A stretch of DNA of 31,638 nt, from positions 1 to 31,638 of the forward strand of contig DJVJ01000029.1 of NCBI GenBank assembly GCA_002441135.1, given 5' to 3'. The notes beneath the pieces were generated by a model. It had not been told where the DNA came from. It saw only the letters and a program-made list of their open reading frames with translations, and ran no database searches. Made by a program: the position numbers and the translations under genes. The stretch comes from Caryophanales bacterium UBA6259 (lineage in GTDB: Bacteria; Bacillota; Bacilli; Tepidibacillales; Tepidibacillaceae). Below, piece after piece: positions 22,543 to 30,731 of this stretch (position 1 is its first letter; each line of letters begins with the position of its first letter).

Positions 22543-22641
22543 TTTTTATTTTAAATAAAATACAACACCAATGCTCTTGCTAATTAAATAACTTAGCATA
22601 AGCCGAATTTACTAATCATTTTATGGAGGTTAAGTGAGTAA

Positions 22642-23592
22642 ATGTCAAAGTATAAAGATTCCACATTAAAGGTCTTTACTTGTAATGCAAACAAAGATTT
22701 AGCACAGGAAATAGTAGACCATATTGGTGTCCCAATGGGCGACTCCCAGGTACTTCGTTTTAGTGATGGGGAAATCCAAATCAACTTAAATGAAAGTGTA
22801 CGTGGTGCGGATGTATTTGTTATTCAGCCTACACCAGCACCAGTTAATGAGCATTTAATGGAGCTATTAGTGATGGTTGATGCACTAAAAAGAGCCTCTG
22901 CAAAATCTATTAATGTAGTGATGCCTTATTATGGTTATGCAAGACAAGACCGTAAAGCTAGGGCAAGAGATCCAATTACAGCAAAGCTAGTAGCCAACTT
23001 AATTGAAACTGCAGGTGCACACCGTATTATTTCTATGGATTTACATGCTCAACAGATTCAAGGCTTCTTTGATATTCCGGTAGATCATTTGTTAGGAGTG
23101 CCAATCCTAGCAGATTATTTCCAAAAGAAAGGTCTAGAGGAGATTGTTGTCGTATCTCCAGATCATGGTGGAGTAACAAGAGCAAGAAAGATGGCAGAAC
23201 GCTTAGAAGCTCCAATTGCGATTATCGATAAAAGAAGACCTGAGCCTAATGTGGCAGAGGTAATGAATATTGTAGGTGCAGTTGAAGGAAAAGTTGCAAT
23301 ACTTGTGGATGATATTATTGATACAGCAGGAACAATCACACTAGCAGCAAAAGCCTTGAAAGAAGCTGGAGCGAAAGAGGTATATGCTTCTTGTACACAT
23401 CCAGTATTATCTGGACCTGCCCTTGAAAGAATTCAGAATTCAGATATTAAGGAATTAATCGTTACAAATACAATACCGTTAAGTGAAGATAAAATGGCTT
23501 CAAAAATTAAAGTATTATCTGTTGCTCCACTTATTGGAGAAGCAATTATTAGAATTCACGAAGAGTTATCTGTAAGTAAATTATTTGATTAA
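22642..23592 (+). CDS. prs: Ribose-phosphate pyrophosphokinase
   Basis: The product has 316 residues and makes PRPP from ribose 5-phosphate and ATP. The class I features are clear: the flexible loop region near YYGYARQDRKARARDPITAK (about 95-114), the metal-binding SMDLHAQQIQGFF (about 130-142), and the PRPP signature VDDIIDTAGTI (about 220-230). GGAGGT precedes the ATG. PRPP is the effector of PurR, whose gene lies upstream in this window. The sigma B promoter for ctc begins three bases after its stop codon. Confidence 0.97.
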   Translation: MSKYKDSTLKVFTCNANKDLAQEIVDHIGVPMGDSQVLRFSDGEIQINLNESVRGADVFVIQPTPAPVNEHLMELLVMVDALKRASAKSINVVMPYYGYARQDRKARARDPITAKLVANLIETAGAHRIISMDLHAQQIQGFFDIPVDHLLGVPILADYFQKKGLEEIVVVSPDHGGVTRARKMAERLEAPIAIIDKRRPEPNVAEVMNIVGAVEGKVAILVDDIIDTAGTITLAAKALKEAGAKEVYASCTHPVLSGPALERIQNSDIKELIVTNTIPLSEDKMASKIKVLSVAPLIGEAIIRIHEELSVSKLFD

Positions 23593-23594
23593 AT

Positions 23595-23620
23595 GTTTAC
23601 ATCCTCTTCTTTTAGGGAAA
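23595..23620 (+). promoter_or_regulatory. Sigma B promoter of ctc
   Basis: GTTTAC (23595-23600), exactly 14 bases, GGGAAA (23615-23620). The sigma B pattern is GTTTaa, 12-15 bases, GGGtAt, and the B. subtilis ctc promoter is the type example with the same 14-base spacer and a similar spacer sequence starting ATCC. This implies general stress control of ctc and a sigma B gene elsewhere. Confidence 0.8.
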
Positions 23621-23666
23621 AATAATCATTAGGTTATTTTACTCACTAAAAGGAGGGGGTTTTTTA

Positions 23667-24305
23667 ATGGAGCAAAATGCGCTAGAAGTTTATAGTAGAA
23701 ATTCTGGTCCACATTCAATCATTCACCATTTAAGAGAAGATGGATTAATACCGGGTGTTCTTTATGGGCATAATCAAGGTACGCAGTTAATCCAATTAAA
23801 TGAAAAAGAATTTAATCAACAGTTGAAATTTTTTGGTAAGAGTAGTGTTTTTTATGTAACCATTAATCAAGAAAAGATCCCGGTAAAAATTAATGAAGTG
23901 CAAAGAGATAATATTGATAAAAAAATCATTCATGTTGATTTACAACGTGTAGAAATGAATAAGCCAGTGGATATGGAAGTCCCTATTCAGTTTTTTGGTA
24001 AGTCAATTGGCGAACAAAATGGTGGATTAATCCAGCAGCAATTACGATCAGTTGAATTAAGAGGATTACCAGCATCAATACCAAACTCAATCCAATTAAA
24101 TATTTCTGAGCTAGATATTGGAGATGCAATTTTGGTACGGGATATTTATGTTCCTGAAGGGCTACAGATTAATCATGAGCCTGATTCAGTAGTTATGAAA
24201 ATTATTGCACCAAAACTAGTAGAGGAAGCTCTGACAGAAGAACCAAAAGATGAACCTAAAATTGTGAATGCTAAAGATGGACGAGGAATTGACGCAGCAA
24301 AATAG
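23667..24305 (+). CDS. rplY: General stress protein Ctc, ribosomal protein bL25 family
   Basis: The product has 212 residues. The N-terminal bL25 domain (about residues 1-90) binds 5S rRNA, and the C-terminal TL5 domain (about 95-185, PVDMEVPIQFFGKSIGEQNGG start) is the CTC extension. The last 25 residues are acidic and Lys-rich. Bacillus Ctc joins the ribosome during stress. A strong AAAGGAGGGGG site precedes the ATG. The sigma B promoter just upstream matches its stress role, and a terminator follows. Its N-terminal MEQNALEVYSRN start is diverged from B. subtilis but the domain plan is intact. Confidence 0.94.
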   Translation: MEQNALEVYSRNSGPHSIIHHLREDGLIPGVLYGHNQGTQLIQLNEKEFNQQLKFFGKSSVFYVTINQEKIPVKINEVQRDNIDKKIIHVDLQRVEMNKPVDMEVPIQFFGKSIGEQNGGLIQQQLRSVELRGLPASIPNSIQLNISELDIGDAILVRDIYVPEGLQINHEPDSVVMKIIAPKLVEEALTEEPKDEPKIVNAKDGRGIDAAK

Positions 24306-24310
24306 GATTA

Positions 24311-24341
24311 AAAAACGTAACCAAGCCGGTTACGTTTTTTT
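24311..24341 (+). terminator. Terminator after ctc
   Basis: AAAAACGTAACC (24311-24322) pairs exactly with GGTTACGTTTTT (24328-24339) around AAGCC, ending in Ts. Confidence 0.9.
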
Positions 24342-24346
24342 AGCTA

Positions 24347-24538
24347 ACCACATAAGTGCAACTAAGACTTTTGCCTATAAAGACTAGTCAAAAGTCAAGT
24401 TTTCTCGTGTACCACATAAGTGCAACTAAGACTTTTGCCTATAAAGACTAGTCAAAAGTCAAGTTTTCTTGTGTACCACATAAGTGCAACTAAGACTTTT
24501 GCCTATAAGGACTAGTCAAAAGTCAAGTTTTCTAATAA
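24347..24538. repeat. Three tandem copies of a 64-bp repeat
   Basis: Copies run 24347-24410, 24411-24474 and 24475 to about 24538. They begin ACCACATAAGTGCAACTAAG and differ at only a base or two (C/T near the end of copies 1 and 2, A/G in the middle of copy 3); the last few bases of copy 3 diverge. Each copy holds the inverted repeat GACTTTTG / CAAAAGTC and the palindrome GACTAGTC, so each could fold as a hairpin. There are no unique spacers, so this is not a CRISPR array. It fills the gap between the ctc terminator and pth. I do not recognise the repeat family. Confidence 0.9.
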
Positions 24539-24571
24539 ACTTACTAGAGATGTTGATGTGGGGGGATAAAG

Positions 24572-25132
24572 GTGAAACTTATTGTAGGACTGGGTAATCC
24601 AGGAAAAGAATATGAAAAAACGAGACATAATGTAGGATTTCTTTTGATAGATTATATATATATAAAGCATCTTTCTAACGTTAAAACCAGTTCAAAATTA
24701 AAAGCGTTAATTTTAGAGACCACAATAGGTAGTGAGAAGGTAATATTTGTAAAACCATTAACGTATATGAATTTGTCAGGGGAAGCGGTTAGAGCGGTTA
24801 TTGATTGGTATAAAATAGATTTAGCGGATGTTGTTATTGCTTATGATGATTTAGATTTGCCTCTAGGAAAGATTAGATGGAGGGAAAAAGGAAGTGCTGG
24901 AGGACACAATGGGATTAAGTCGATTATTCAGCATCTAGGTACAGACCAATTTCAAAGGGTAAAAATTGGTATTGATCGATCTAAGACACTTTCCGTAGTG
25001 GATTATGTATTGCAAAATTTCCCCAAAGAAGATTGGCCAGTTTTAGAAGAGACATTGAAAAGAGCAACAGAGGGCCTTTTTCAATGGATAGCTGGAACGG
25101 ATTTCAAAAAAGTGATGAGTTTATATAATTAA
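24572..25132 (+). CDS. pth: Peptidyl-tRNA hydrolase
   Basis: The product has 186 residues from a GTG start with GGGGGAT upstream. Pth frees tRNA from stalled peptidyl-tRNA. VGLGNPGKEYEKTRHNVGF (residues 5-23) carries the catalytic His19 and Asn9, YMNLSG and the acidic DDLDLPLGK follow, and GSAGGHNGIKSI is the substrate-binding loop. The ctc-pth-fin-mfd order is standard in Bacillales. The leader before it is unusual: it contains three copies of a 64-bp repeat, and no clear sigma A promoter was found. Confidence 0.96.
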   Translation: MKLIVGLGNPGKEYEKTRHNVGFLLIDYIYIKHLSNVKTSSKLKALILETTIGSEKVIFVKPLTYMNLSGEAVRAVIDWYKIDLADVVIAYDDLDLPLGKIRWREKGSAGGHNGIKSIIQHLGTDQFQRVKIGIDRSKTLSVVDYVLQNFPKEDWPVLEETLKRATEGLFQWIAGTDFKKVMSLYN

Positions 25133-25147
25133 AATAATAGTTTCAAA

Positions 25148-25177
25148 GTATGGCTCTTCTATTTAGCGGAAATAATA
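25148..25177 (+). promoter_or_regulatory. Sigma F-type promoter of fin
   Basis: GTATG (25148-25152), 15 bases, GGAAATAATA (25168-25177). It matches the sigma F pattern in the -10 fully and shares both hexamer form and spacing with the promoter of gin. In B. subtilis fin is transcribed by sigma F and sigma G. Confidence 0.7.
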
Positions 25178-25210
25178 ACAGCTAGATAGTACTTAAGGGA
25201 GGGCTGTACA

Positions 25211-25438
25211 TTGATAAGATATGTTTGTAAGCATTGTGGTACTCAACTAGCTGCCTTTGATTCTAATCAGCAAACGGAAGCCAGTCTAGGGCTGCAATCC
25301 TTGACCCATGAAGAACGGGATAGTATAATTACCTTTGAATCGAACGGGGACATGGTAGCAAATGTTATCTGTGAATATTGTGAAGAAGCAGTGGCAAGAA
25401 ATCCAGAGCTATCTTTACTCTCTAATCCATTACAATAA
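25211..25438 (+). CDS. fin: Anti-sigma F factor Fin (YabK)
   Basis: The product has 75 residues from the TTG at 25211, behind GGGAGGG. Two CxxC pairs, CKHC (residues 6-9) and CEYC (55-58), form the zinc site of Fin. Fin binds RNA polymerase-associated sigma F late in forespore development and helps the switch from sigma F to sigma G. Conserved residues of the family (SLGLQSLTHEERD) are visible in the middle. It is the partner of Gin, encoded at 3090, in ordering the two forespore sigma factors. A perfect hairpin follows. Confidence 0.93.
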   Translation: MIRYVCKHCGTQLAAFDSNQQTEASLGLQSLTHEERDSIITFESNGDMVANVICEYCEEAVARNPELSLLSNPLQ

Positions 25439-25453
25439 TAATGACTAGTCACA

Positions 25454-25486
25454 AGACCTTGGCAGTCATGCCAAGGTCTATTTGCT
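25454..25486 (+). terminator. Terminator after fin
   Basis: AGACCTTGGCA (25454-25464) pairs exactly with TGCCAAGGTCT (25469-25479), an 11-bp stem with loop GTCA. The following tract (ATTTGCTATTTT) is only moderately T-rich, so it may leak into mfd. Confidence 0.75.
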
Positions 25487-25531
25487 ATTTTAGACAAAAT
25501 TTATCATTCCTCATGAAGAGAGGAGGAAATT

Positions 25532-28500
25532 ATGGAAACTATTTTAAATCGCTTCTCTACGAGTAAAGAATACAAATCAATCATAACAGGATTAGATTTG
25601 AAGATGAAAGATCAATTAATAACAGGTCTTTCCGGCTCTGCAAAATTAGTCATGCTAGCAACACTCTTTAAGGAAACAAATAGAACGATTATTTTAGTGA
25701 CACATAATTTACTTCAGGGCCAAAAATTATATGATGATTTAAGAGAACTAGTGGAAGAGGCAAGTCTATTTTTATATCCAGCAAATGAACTTACACTTAC
25801 AGAAATAGAAGCTCAAAGCCCTGAAACACTTAGTCAAAGAATTAATGTATTGCAGAATCTTGCGAATGATATTGCAGGTATTTATATTATTCCTTATATG
25901 GGACTTAGCAAATTCTTGCCATCCAAAAAATTATTTAAAGATTCTGTTATTAATATACGTGTAGGGGATGAAATTAACTTAGAACAGTTACTTAATACCC
26001 TTGTTTTGCTCGGCTATGAACGTTCGGATATTGTGGAAAGAAGAGGAGAGTTTAGTTTAAGGGGGGGAATTATTGATATTTATCCCCTTATTTCTGAAAA
26101 TCCTTTGCGTATAGAATTGTTTGATGTAGAGGTCGATTCCATTCGTACTTTTAATATTGCCTCTCAAAGGTCAATTATTAAATTAGAGCAGACTATGATA
26201 CCTCCAGCAAGAGAAATTATTGCGACCAAAGAATCCTATCAACAAGTAGCCGGAAAAGTAGAGGATTTTTTAAAGGAACAATTGTCAAAGGTAAAGGATG
26301 CTTCTGTAAAAGAAAAGCTATTACAGCACATATCATGGGAAATAGAGCAGCTAAAAGAAGGCACCTTTTTTAATGGTCTATATAAATATCTTTCTATTCT
26401 TTATGATAAGCAATACTCCATGTTAGATTACATGAATAAAGATAGCATTTTAGTTTTTGATGAGGGAAATAGAATTTTAGAAGTTTCTAAACAACTTGAA
26501 AAAGAAGTAAATGAATGGAAAACCTCATTACTGAAACATGGAGAGATTCTACCTCAAATTGAGTTGTATCAAACCTATGTTGATATTATTACTAGTAATA
26601 AAAATCAAATGTTACATTTAACTTTGTTCCTAAGGCAAATCCCGCATTCTTCCCCAGAAAATATTGTGAATTTTGTAACAAGGAACATGCAGAACTTTCA
26701 TGGGCAAATGAATGTACTTAAATCAGAATTAGAACGTTGGAAGAAAAGTGATACTAGTGTTGTCTTTTTAGCTGCGGATCAAGAAAGAGCTAAAAGATTG
26801 CAGCGAGTTTTTTATGATTACGCAATGGAAGTGGATATTGTTGGGGAAAACGTGGATGTTTTAACCAATCGCCCAATTATCCTACAAGGTAATTTGCAAA
26901 TCGGCTTTGAGATTGCGAATATTAAGCTTGCAATTATTACTGAAGGGGAAGTTTTTACACAGAAGCAACGAAAAGCAAAGAAGTTAACTGAGCAAAATAA
27001 TGCCGAGAGGATCAAGAGCTACACGGATTTACGTGTCGGAGATTATGTGGTGCACATTAACCACGGAATTGGAAGATATCTTGGCATAGATACTTTAGAA
27101 ATAAACGGCATACATAAGGACTACCTTCATATTAAATATGCTGGAAATGACAAATTATATGTGCCTATTGAGCAAATTGATTTAGTACAAAAGTATGTTG
27201 GTGGCGAGGAGAAGGAGCCTAAGGTCTATTCTTTGGGTGGGAATGAATGGAGTAAGATTAAAAGTAAGGTTAAATCCTCTGTTCAGGATATTGCTCAGGA
27301 TCTTATCAAACTGTATGCAAAACGACAAGCGACCAAAGGATTTAAATTCTCTAGGGACACAGAATATCAGCAGGAGTTTGAAGCGCTTTTTCCATATAAC
27401 GAAACTCAAGATCAGTTAAGGGCCATTAAAGAAATAAAAGTTGATATGGAAAAGGAAAGGCCAATGGACCGTCTCCTAGTAGGAGATGTGGGATATGGAA
27501 AAACAGAGGTAGCGATTAGAGCTGCTTTTAAAGCAGCAATGGCAGGTAAGCAAGTAGCAGTACTAGTACCTACTACAATTTTAGCTCAACAGCATTTTGA
27601 AACCTTTAAGGAAAGGTTTTCTGAATACCCTATAAGAATTGAAGTTATAAGTCGTTTTCGATCGAAAAAAGAACAAAATACGGTAATTAAGGGAATCAAA
27701 GAAGGAATTGTTGATATTGTTATTGGTACACATCGATTATTATCAAAGGACGTTGTATTTCATGATTTAGGATTATTAATTGTAGACGAAGAACAACGTT
27801 TTGGCGTTAAACATAAAGAGAGACTAAAAGAGATAAAGACAAATGTGGATGTATTAACTTTAACAGCTACTCCAATTCCTAGAACCTTACATATGTCGAT
27901 GTTAGGAGTCCGTGACCTTTCTGTAATAGAAACACCACCAGAAAATCGATTCCCTGTCCAAACATATGTGGTAGAATATAGTGGTGCACTTGTAAGGGAA
28001 GCGATTGAGAGAGAATTAGCGAGAGGTGGACAAATCTACTTTCTTTATAATCAAGTGAAATCCATTCAACAAATGGCTGACCAGATTAGTATGCTTGTTC
28101 CTGATGCTAGAGTAGCCATTGCCCATGGCCAAATGGCTGAAAATGAGCTAGAAAGAATTATGCTAGATTTCTTAGAGGGAGAATATGATGTTTTAGTTAG
28201 TACGACCATTATTGAAACGGGTGTAGATATTCCAAACGTCAATACGTTAATTATATATGATGCTGATAAAATGGGATTGTCACAGCTTTATCAATTAAGA
28301 GGAAGAGTGGGTCGTTCTAATCGAATTGCCTATGCGTATTTTACCTATCAACGAGACAAAGTACTAACAGAAGTAGCAGAAAAACGTCTTCATGCGATCA
28401 AAGAATTTACTGAGCTAGGTTCTGGCTTTAAGATTGCTATGAGAGACCTTGCTATACGAGGAGCTGGAAATCTGTTAGGAGCGGAGCAACATGGTTTTAT

Positions 28501-29077
28501 TGCGTCGGTTGGATTTGACCTGTATAATCAAATGTTAAAAGAAGCAATTGATGAATTGAAGGGAAATGTAAAGGAAAAGCAACCATTTGAATCACAAATT
28601 GAAATGGAGATTGATGCTTATTTACCTTCAGATTATATACAAGATGCCATGCAAAAAATCGAGATGTATAAGAAATTTACCAATGTTAAAACCATTCAGC
28701 AGTCTTTTGACCTTGAAGAAGAGCTTGAAGACCGATTTGGAGAAATACCTAGCCCAGTTTGGAATTTGTTAGCAGTAGCTAGAATTAAAGCCTATGCGTT
28801 ACAGTATCAGATGGAATCTATCTCTCAAAAAGGAAATGAACTGCAGATAAAGGTAGCACCTGAACAAAATCAAGTGATTGATGGGTATAAGCTATTTCAA
28901 ATTGCAGGTGAATTTAATCAAAGAATCAAGCTGTCTTCAGGACATCATATTGGAGTTAAAATCAATATTAAGAACCTGACAGAGGAGCAAGTATTAAGCT
29001 TATTAGAAAATTTCTTAAAGCGTTATCAAGAAGCAATAAAACCGGAGGGAGTCTTAACAAAAAATGAAAAAAATTAA
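25532..29077 (+). CDS. mfd: Transcription-repair coupling factor Mfd
   Basis: The product has 1181 residues, close to the 1177 of B. subtilis. Mfd displaces RNA polymerase stalled at DNA damage and recruits UvrA. The N-terminal UvrB-like part (about 1-340) includes RRGEFSLRGGIIDIYP. The RNA polymerase-interacting domain follows at about 490-560 (RVGDYVVHINHGIGRYLGID), then the SF2 translocase with Walker A GDVGYGKTE (from about 651), DEEQ (about 752) and QLRGRVGRS motifs. The C-terminal TRCF domain ends the protein. GGAGG precedes the ATG. The next gene overlaps its end by 14 bases. Confidence 0.97.
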   Translation: METILNRFSTSKEYKSIITGLDLKMKDQLITGLSGSAKLVMLATLFKETNRTIILVTHNLLQGQKLYDDLRELVEEASLFLYPANELTLTEIEAQSPETLSQRINVLQNLANDIAGIYIIPYMGLSKFLPSKKLFKDSVINIRVGDEINLEQLLNTLVLLGYERSDIVERRGEFSLRGGIIDIYPLISENPLRIELFDVEVDSIRTFNIASQRSIIKLEQTMIPPAREIIATKESYQQVAGKVEDFLKEQLSKVKDASVKEKLLQHISWEIEQLKEGTFFNGLYKYLSILYDKQYSMLDYMNKDSILVFDEGNRILEVSKQLEKEVNEWKTSLLKHGEILPQIELYQTYVDIITSNKNQMLHLTLFLRQIPHSSPENIVNFVTRNMQNFHGQMNVLKSELERWKKSDTSVVFLAADQERAKRLQRVFYDYAMEVDIVGENVDVLTNRPIILQGNLQIGFEIANIKLAIITEGEVFTQKQRKAKKLTEQNNAERIKSYTDLRVGDYVVHINHGIGRYLGIDTLEINGIHKDYLHIKYAGNDKLYVPIEQIDLVQKYVGGEEKEPKVYSLGGNEWSKIKSKVKSSVQDIAQDLIKLYAKRQATKGFKFSRDTEYQQEFEALFPYNETQDQLRAIKEIKVDMEKERPMDRLLVGDVGYGKTEVAIRAAFKAAMAGKQVAVLVPTTILAQQHFETFKERFSEYPIRIEVISRFRSKKEQNTVIKGIKEGIVDIVIGTHRLLSKDVVFHDLGLLIVDEEQRFGVKHKERLKEIKTNVDVLTLTATPIPRTLHMSMLGVRDLSVIETPPENRFPVQTYVVEYSGALVREAIERELARGGQIYFLYNQVKSIQQMADQISMLVPDARVAIAHGQMAENELERIMLDFLEGEYDVLVSTTIIETGVDIPNVNTLIIYDADKMGLSQLYQLRGRVGRSNRIAYAYFTYQRDKVLTEVAEKRLHAIKEFTELGSGFKIAMRDLAIRGAGNLLGAEQHGFIASVGFDLYNQMLKEAIDELKGNVKEKQPFESQIEMEIDAYLPSDYIQDAMQKIEMYKKFTNVKTIQQSFDLEEELEDRFGEIPSPVWNLLAVARIKAYALQYQMESISQKGNELQIKVAPEQNQVIDGYKLFQIAGEFNQRIKLSSGHHIGVKINIKNLTEEQVLSLLENFLKRYQEAIKPEGVLTKNEKN

Positions 29078-29966
29078 ACGAATTTTGTTGATGATGTTAT
29101 TAGCTACTTTAGTTATAAGTAGTATAGGGTGTGGTAATGAGGAAGGAACCACTGAAAAAGGAGATCAAAAGGTGGTAGCAGAATACAAGGGTGGAGAGGT
29201 AACTAATCAAGAGCTACAAACATATATTCATATTTTACAGCTATTAAGACCGGAATTAAAAGGTCAAGAAGCAGATAAAGAACTACAAGATCAAGCACTT
29301 ACACAATACATTGGAGAAAGATATGCTTTTGATCAGACAAAAGCAAATGAGGAAGATGTAAATAGCTTATATGAGAGCTATAAAGCTCAACTTATTCAAG
29401 GATTAGGTTCTGAGGAAAATTATAAAAAGGAGCTTACAAGTTTAAGCCTTACAGATGAGGATCTAAAGGAATTTATTAAAAGACAGGTTGCGGTTCAGGC
29501 CTTTTTTGAAAATCGTTTAAAGGCTAACTATGAAGAAAATCCAGAAGAATTTACGATTGCTACGGTAAGCCATATCTTAATTAGTAATCAAGAAAGAACG
29601 GAAGAAGAGGCAGAAAAAAGAGCAAAAGAGGTTCTAGGTAAACTTCAAAGTGGCTCAGATTTTGGTCAAATGGCGAAGGAATATTCAGATGATCCTGGAA
29701 GTAAAGATACTGGTGGAACATATGAGAATTATCCAATTGCGAACTATGTACCAGAATTTAAACAAGCAGCACTTACTTTACCAATTGGAGAAATTAGTGA
29801 TTTAGTAAAGACTCAATTTGGGTACCATATATTAAAGGTTACTGAACGTCATGTTCCAAAATTAGAAGAGCTTGATGAACAAACAAAGTCAACATTAATG
29901 ACATCCGATTTCCGTAACTTTGTAACGGAAGAATTGCCTAAGCTTATTACAAAAAAGAGTTTATAA
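29064..29966 (+). CDS. PrsA/SurA-like peptidyl-prolyl isomerase lipoprotein
   Basis: The product has 300 residues. The N terminus has a basic start, a hydrophobic stretch and a lipobox ending SSIGC (Cys23), so it is a lipoprotein on the outer face of the membrane. A parvulin (rotamase) domain lies at about 166-262: VSHILIS, FGQMAKEYSDDPGSKDTGG and FGYHILKV motifs. The flanking regions form the SurA/PrsA chaperone fold. PrsA helps secreted proteins fold. It overlaps mfd by 14 bases and its GGAGGGA site is inside mfd, so it is translationally linked. B. subtilis has no such gene between mfd and spoVT; similar arrangements in other Bacillales are recalled but not checked. Confidence 0.88.
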   Translation: MKKIKRILLMMLLATLVISSIGCGNEEGTTEKGDQKVVAEYKGGEVTNQELQTYIHILQLLRPELKGQEADKELQDQALTQYIGERYAFDQTKANEEDVNSLYESYKAQLIQGLGSEENYKKELTSLSLTDEDLKEFIKRQVAVQAFFENRLKANYEENPEEFTIATVSHILISNQERTEEEAEKRAKEVLGKLQSGSDFGQMAKEYSDDPGSKDTGGTYENYPIANYVPEFKQAALTLPIGEISDLVKTQFGYHILKVTERHVPKLEELDEQTKSTLMTSDFRNFVTEELPKLITKKSL

Positions 29967-30013
29967 GTCATTCCTAATTGCTTTAAAAGAACAACAAAAC
30001 CTTGATGGCCATT

Positions 30014-30044
30014 TGTATAATATTTTGGTAAAAGATGAATACTA
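30014..30044 (+). promoter_or_regulatory. Putative sigma G promoter of spoVT
   Basis: TGTATA (30014-30019), 18 bases, AATACTA (30038-30044). It matches the sigma G pattern TGnATA, 17-18 bases, CATACTA with one mismatch. spoVT is sigma G dependent in B. subtilis. The start codon is about 93 bases downstream, leaving a long leader. Confidence 0.55.
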
Positions 30045-30137
30045 TGGGTGTAATAGCATATGATAAGGTCTACAATCATCAAATATCAAAATTAAATTTT
30101 ATCAAGTGGAATAAATCAGAAAGCGAGGCATCAAGGT

Positions 30138-30680
30138 ATGAAAGCAACAGGGATTGTTCGTCGAATTGATGATTTAGGTAGAGTAGTTATTCCTAAGGAA
30201 ATTAGAAGGACTTTAAGAATTCGTGAAGGAGATCCATTAGAAATCTTCGTAGATCGAGATGGAGAAGTTATTTTAAAAAAATATTCTCCAATTGGAGAAT
30301 TAAGTGACTTCTCACAGGAATACGCCGATTCTTTGTATGAAAACTTAAATTACCTAACCTTAATATCTGATAGGGATACGATTATAGCGGTAGCAGGTGC
30401 TAGTAAAAAGGATTACATCAATCGTCAAATAGGACAAGTTATTGAAGATAGTATGGAAAATCGTAAAACGGTGATGAATGCTGATTCTGCAGAGGTAAGC
30501 ATTGTAAAGGATTCTCCTGAAACAGTGGCATCTTACATCGTAGCACCGATCATTGCTGCAGGTGATCCAATAGGTACTGTCATACTAGTAAGTAAAGACA
30601 ACAGCAATAAGATCAGCAGTCTTGAGCAAAAATTAGCCGAAACAGCGGCATCCTTTTTAGCCAAACAAATGGAGCAGTAA
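30138..30680 (+). CDS. spoVT: Stage V sporulation regulator SpoVT
   Basis: The product has 180 residues (178 in B. subtilis). The N-terminal 50 residues (MKATGIVRRIDDLGRVVIPK onward) are an AbrB-type swapped-hairpin DNA-binding domain; the C-terminal 56-180 is a GAF domain. SpoVT adjusts sigma G-dependent genes in the forespore, up or down. It shares the N-terminal domain with AbrB encoded at 9917. The ribosome binding site is weak (AAGCGAGG about 10 bases before the ATG). A terminator follows and the group II intron begins just after it. Confidence 0.96.
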   Translation: MKATGIVRRIDDLGRVVIPKEIRRTLRIREGDPLEIFVDRDGEVILKKYSPIGELSDFSQEYADSLYENLNYLTLISDRDTIIAVAGASKKDYINRQIGQVIEDSMENRKTVMNADSAEVSIVKDSPETVASYIVAPIIAAGDPIGTVILVSKDNSNKISSLEQKLAETAASFLAKQMEQ

Positions 30681-30700
30681 TCTGTTTCAAAGACATATTA

Positions 30701-30727
30701 AAGCAGGCAAATTTTGCCTGCTTTTCT
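30701..30727 (+). terminator. Terminator after spoVT, target of the intron
   Basis: AAGCAGGCAA (30701-30710) pairs exactly with TTGCCTGCTT (30714-30723), then TTCTT. It is both the end of the spoVT transcript and the hairpin next to which the group II intron has inserted. Confidence 0.9.
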
Positions 30728-30731
30728 TAAT

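Noticed and set aside
24347..24538. CRISPR array
   Set aside because: The three units repeat in full with no unique spacers and no cas genes nearby.
27195..27419. Extra forward frame inside mfd
   Set aside because: It is an off-frame shadow of mfd, whose frame is continuous and conserved throughout.
30036..30063. Alternative spoVT promoter TGAATA to CATATGA
   Set aside because: The spacer is only 15 bases. TGTATA-N18-AATACTA fits the sigma G pattern better and has the same spacing as at sspF.
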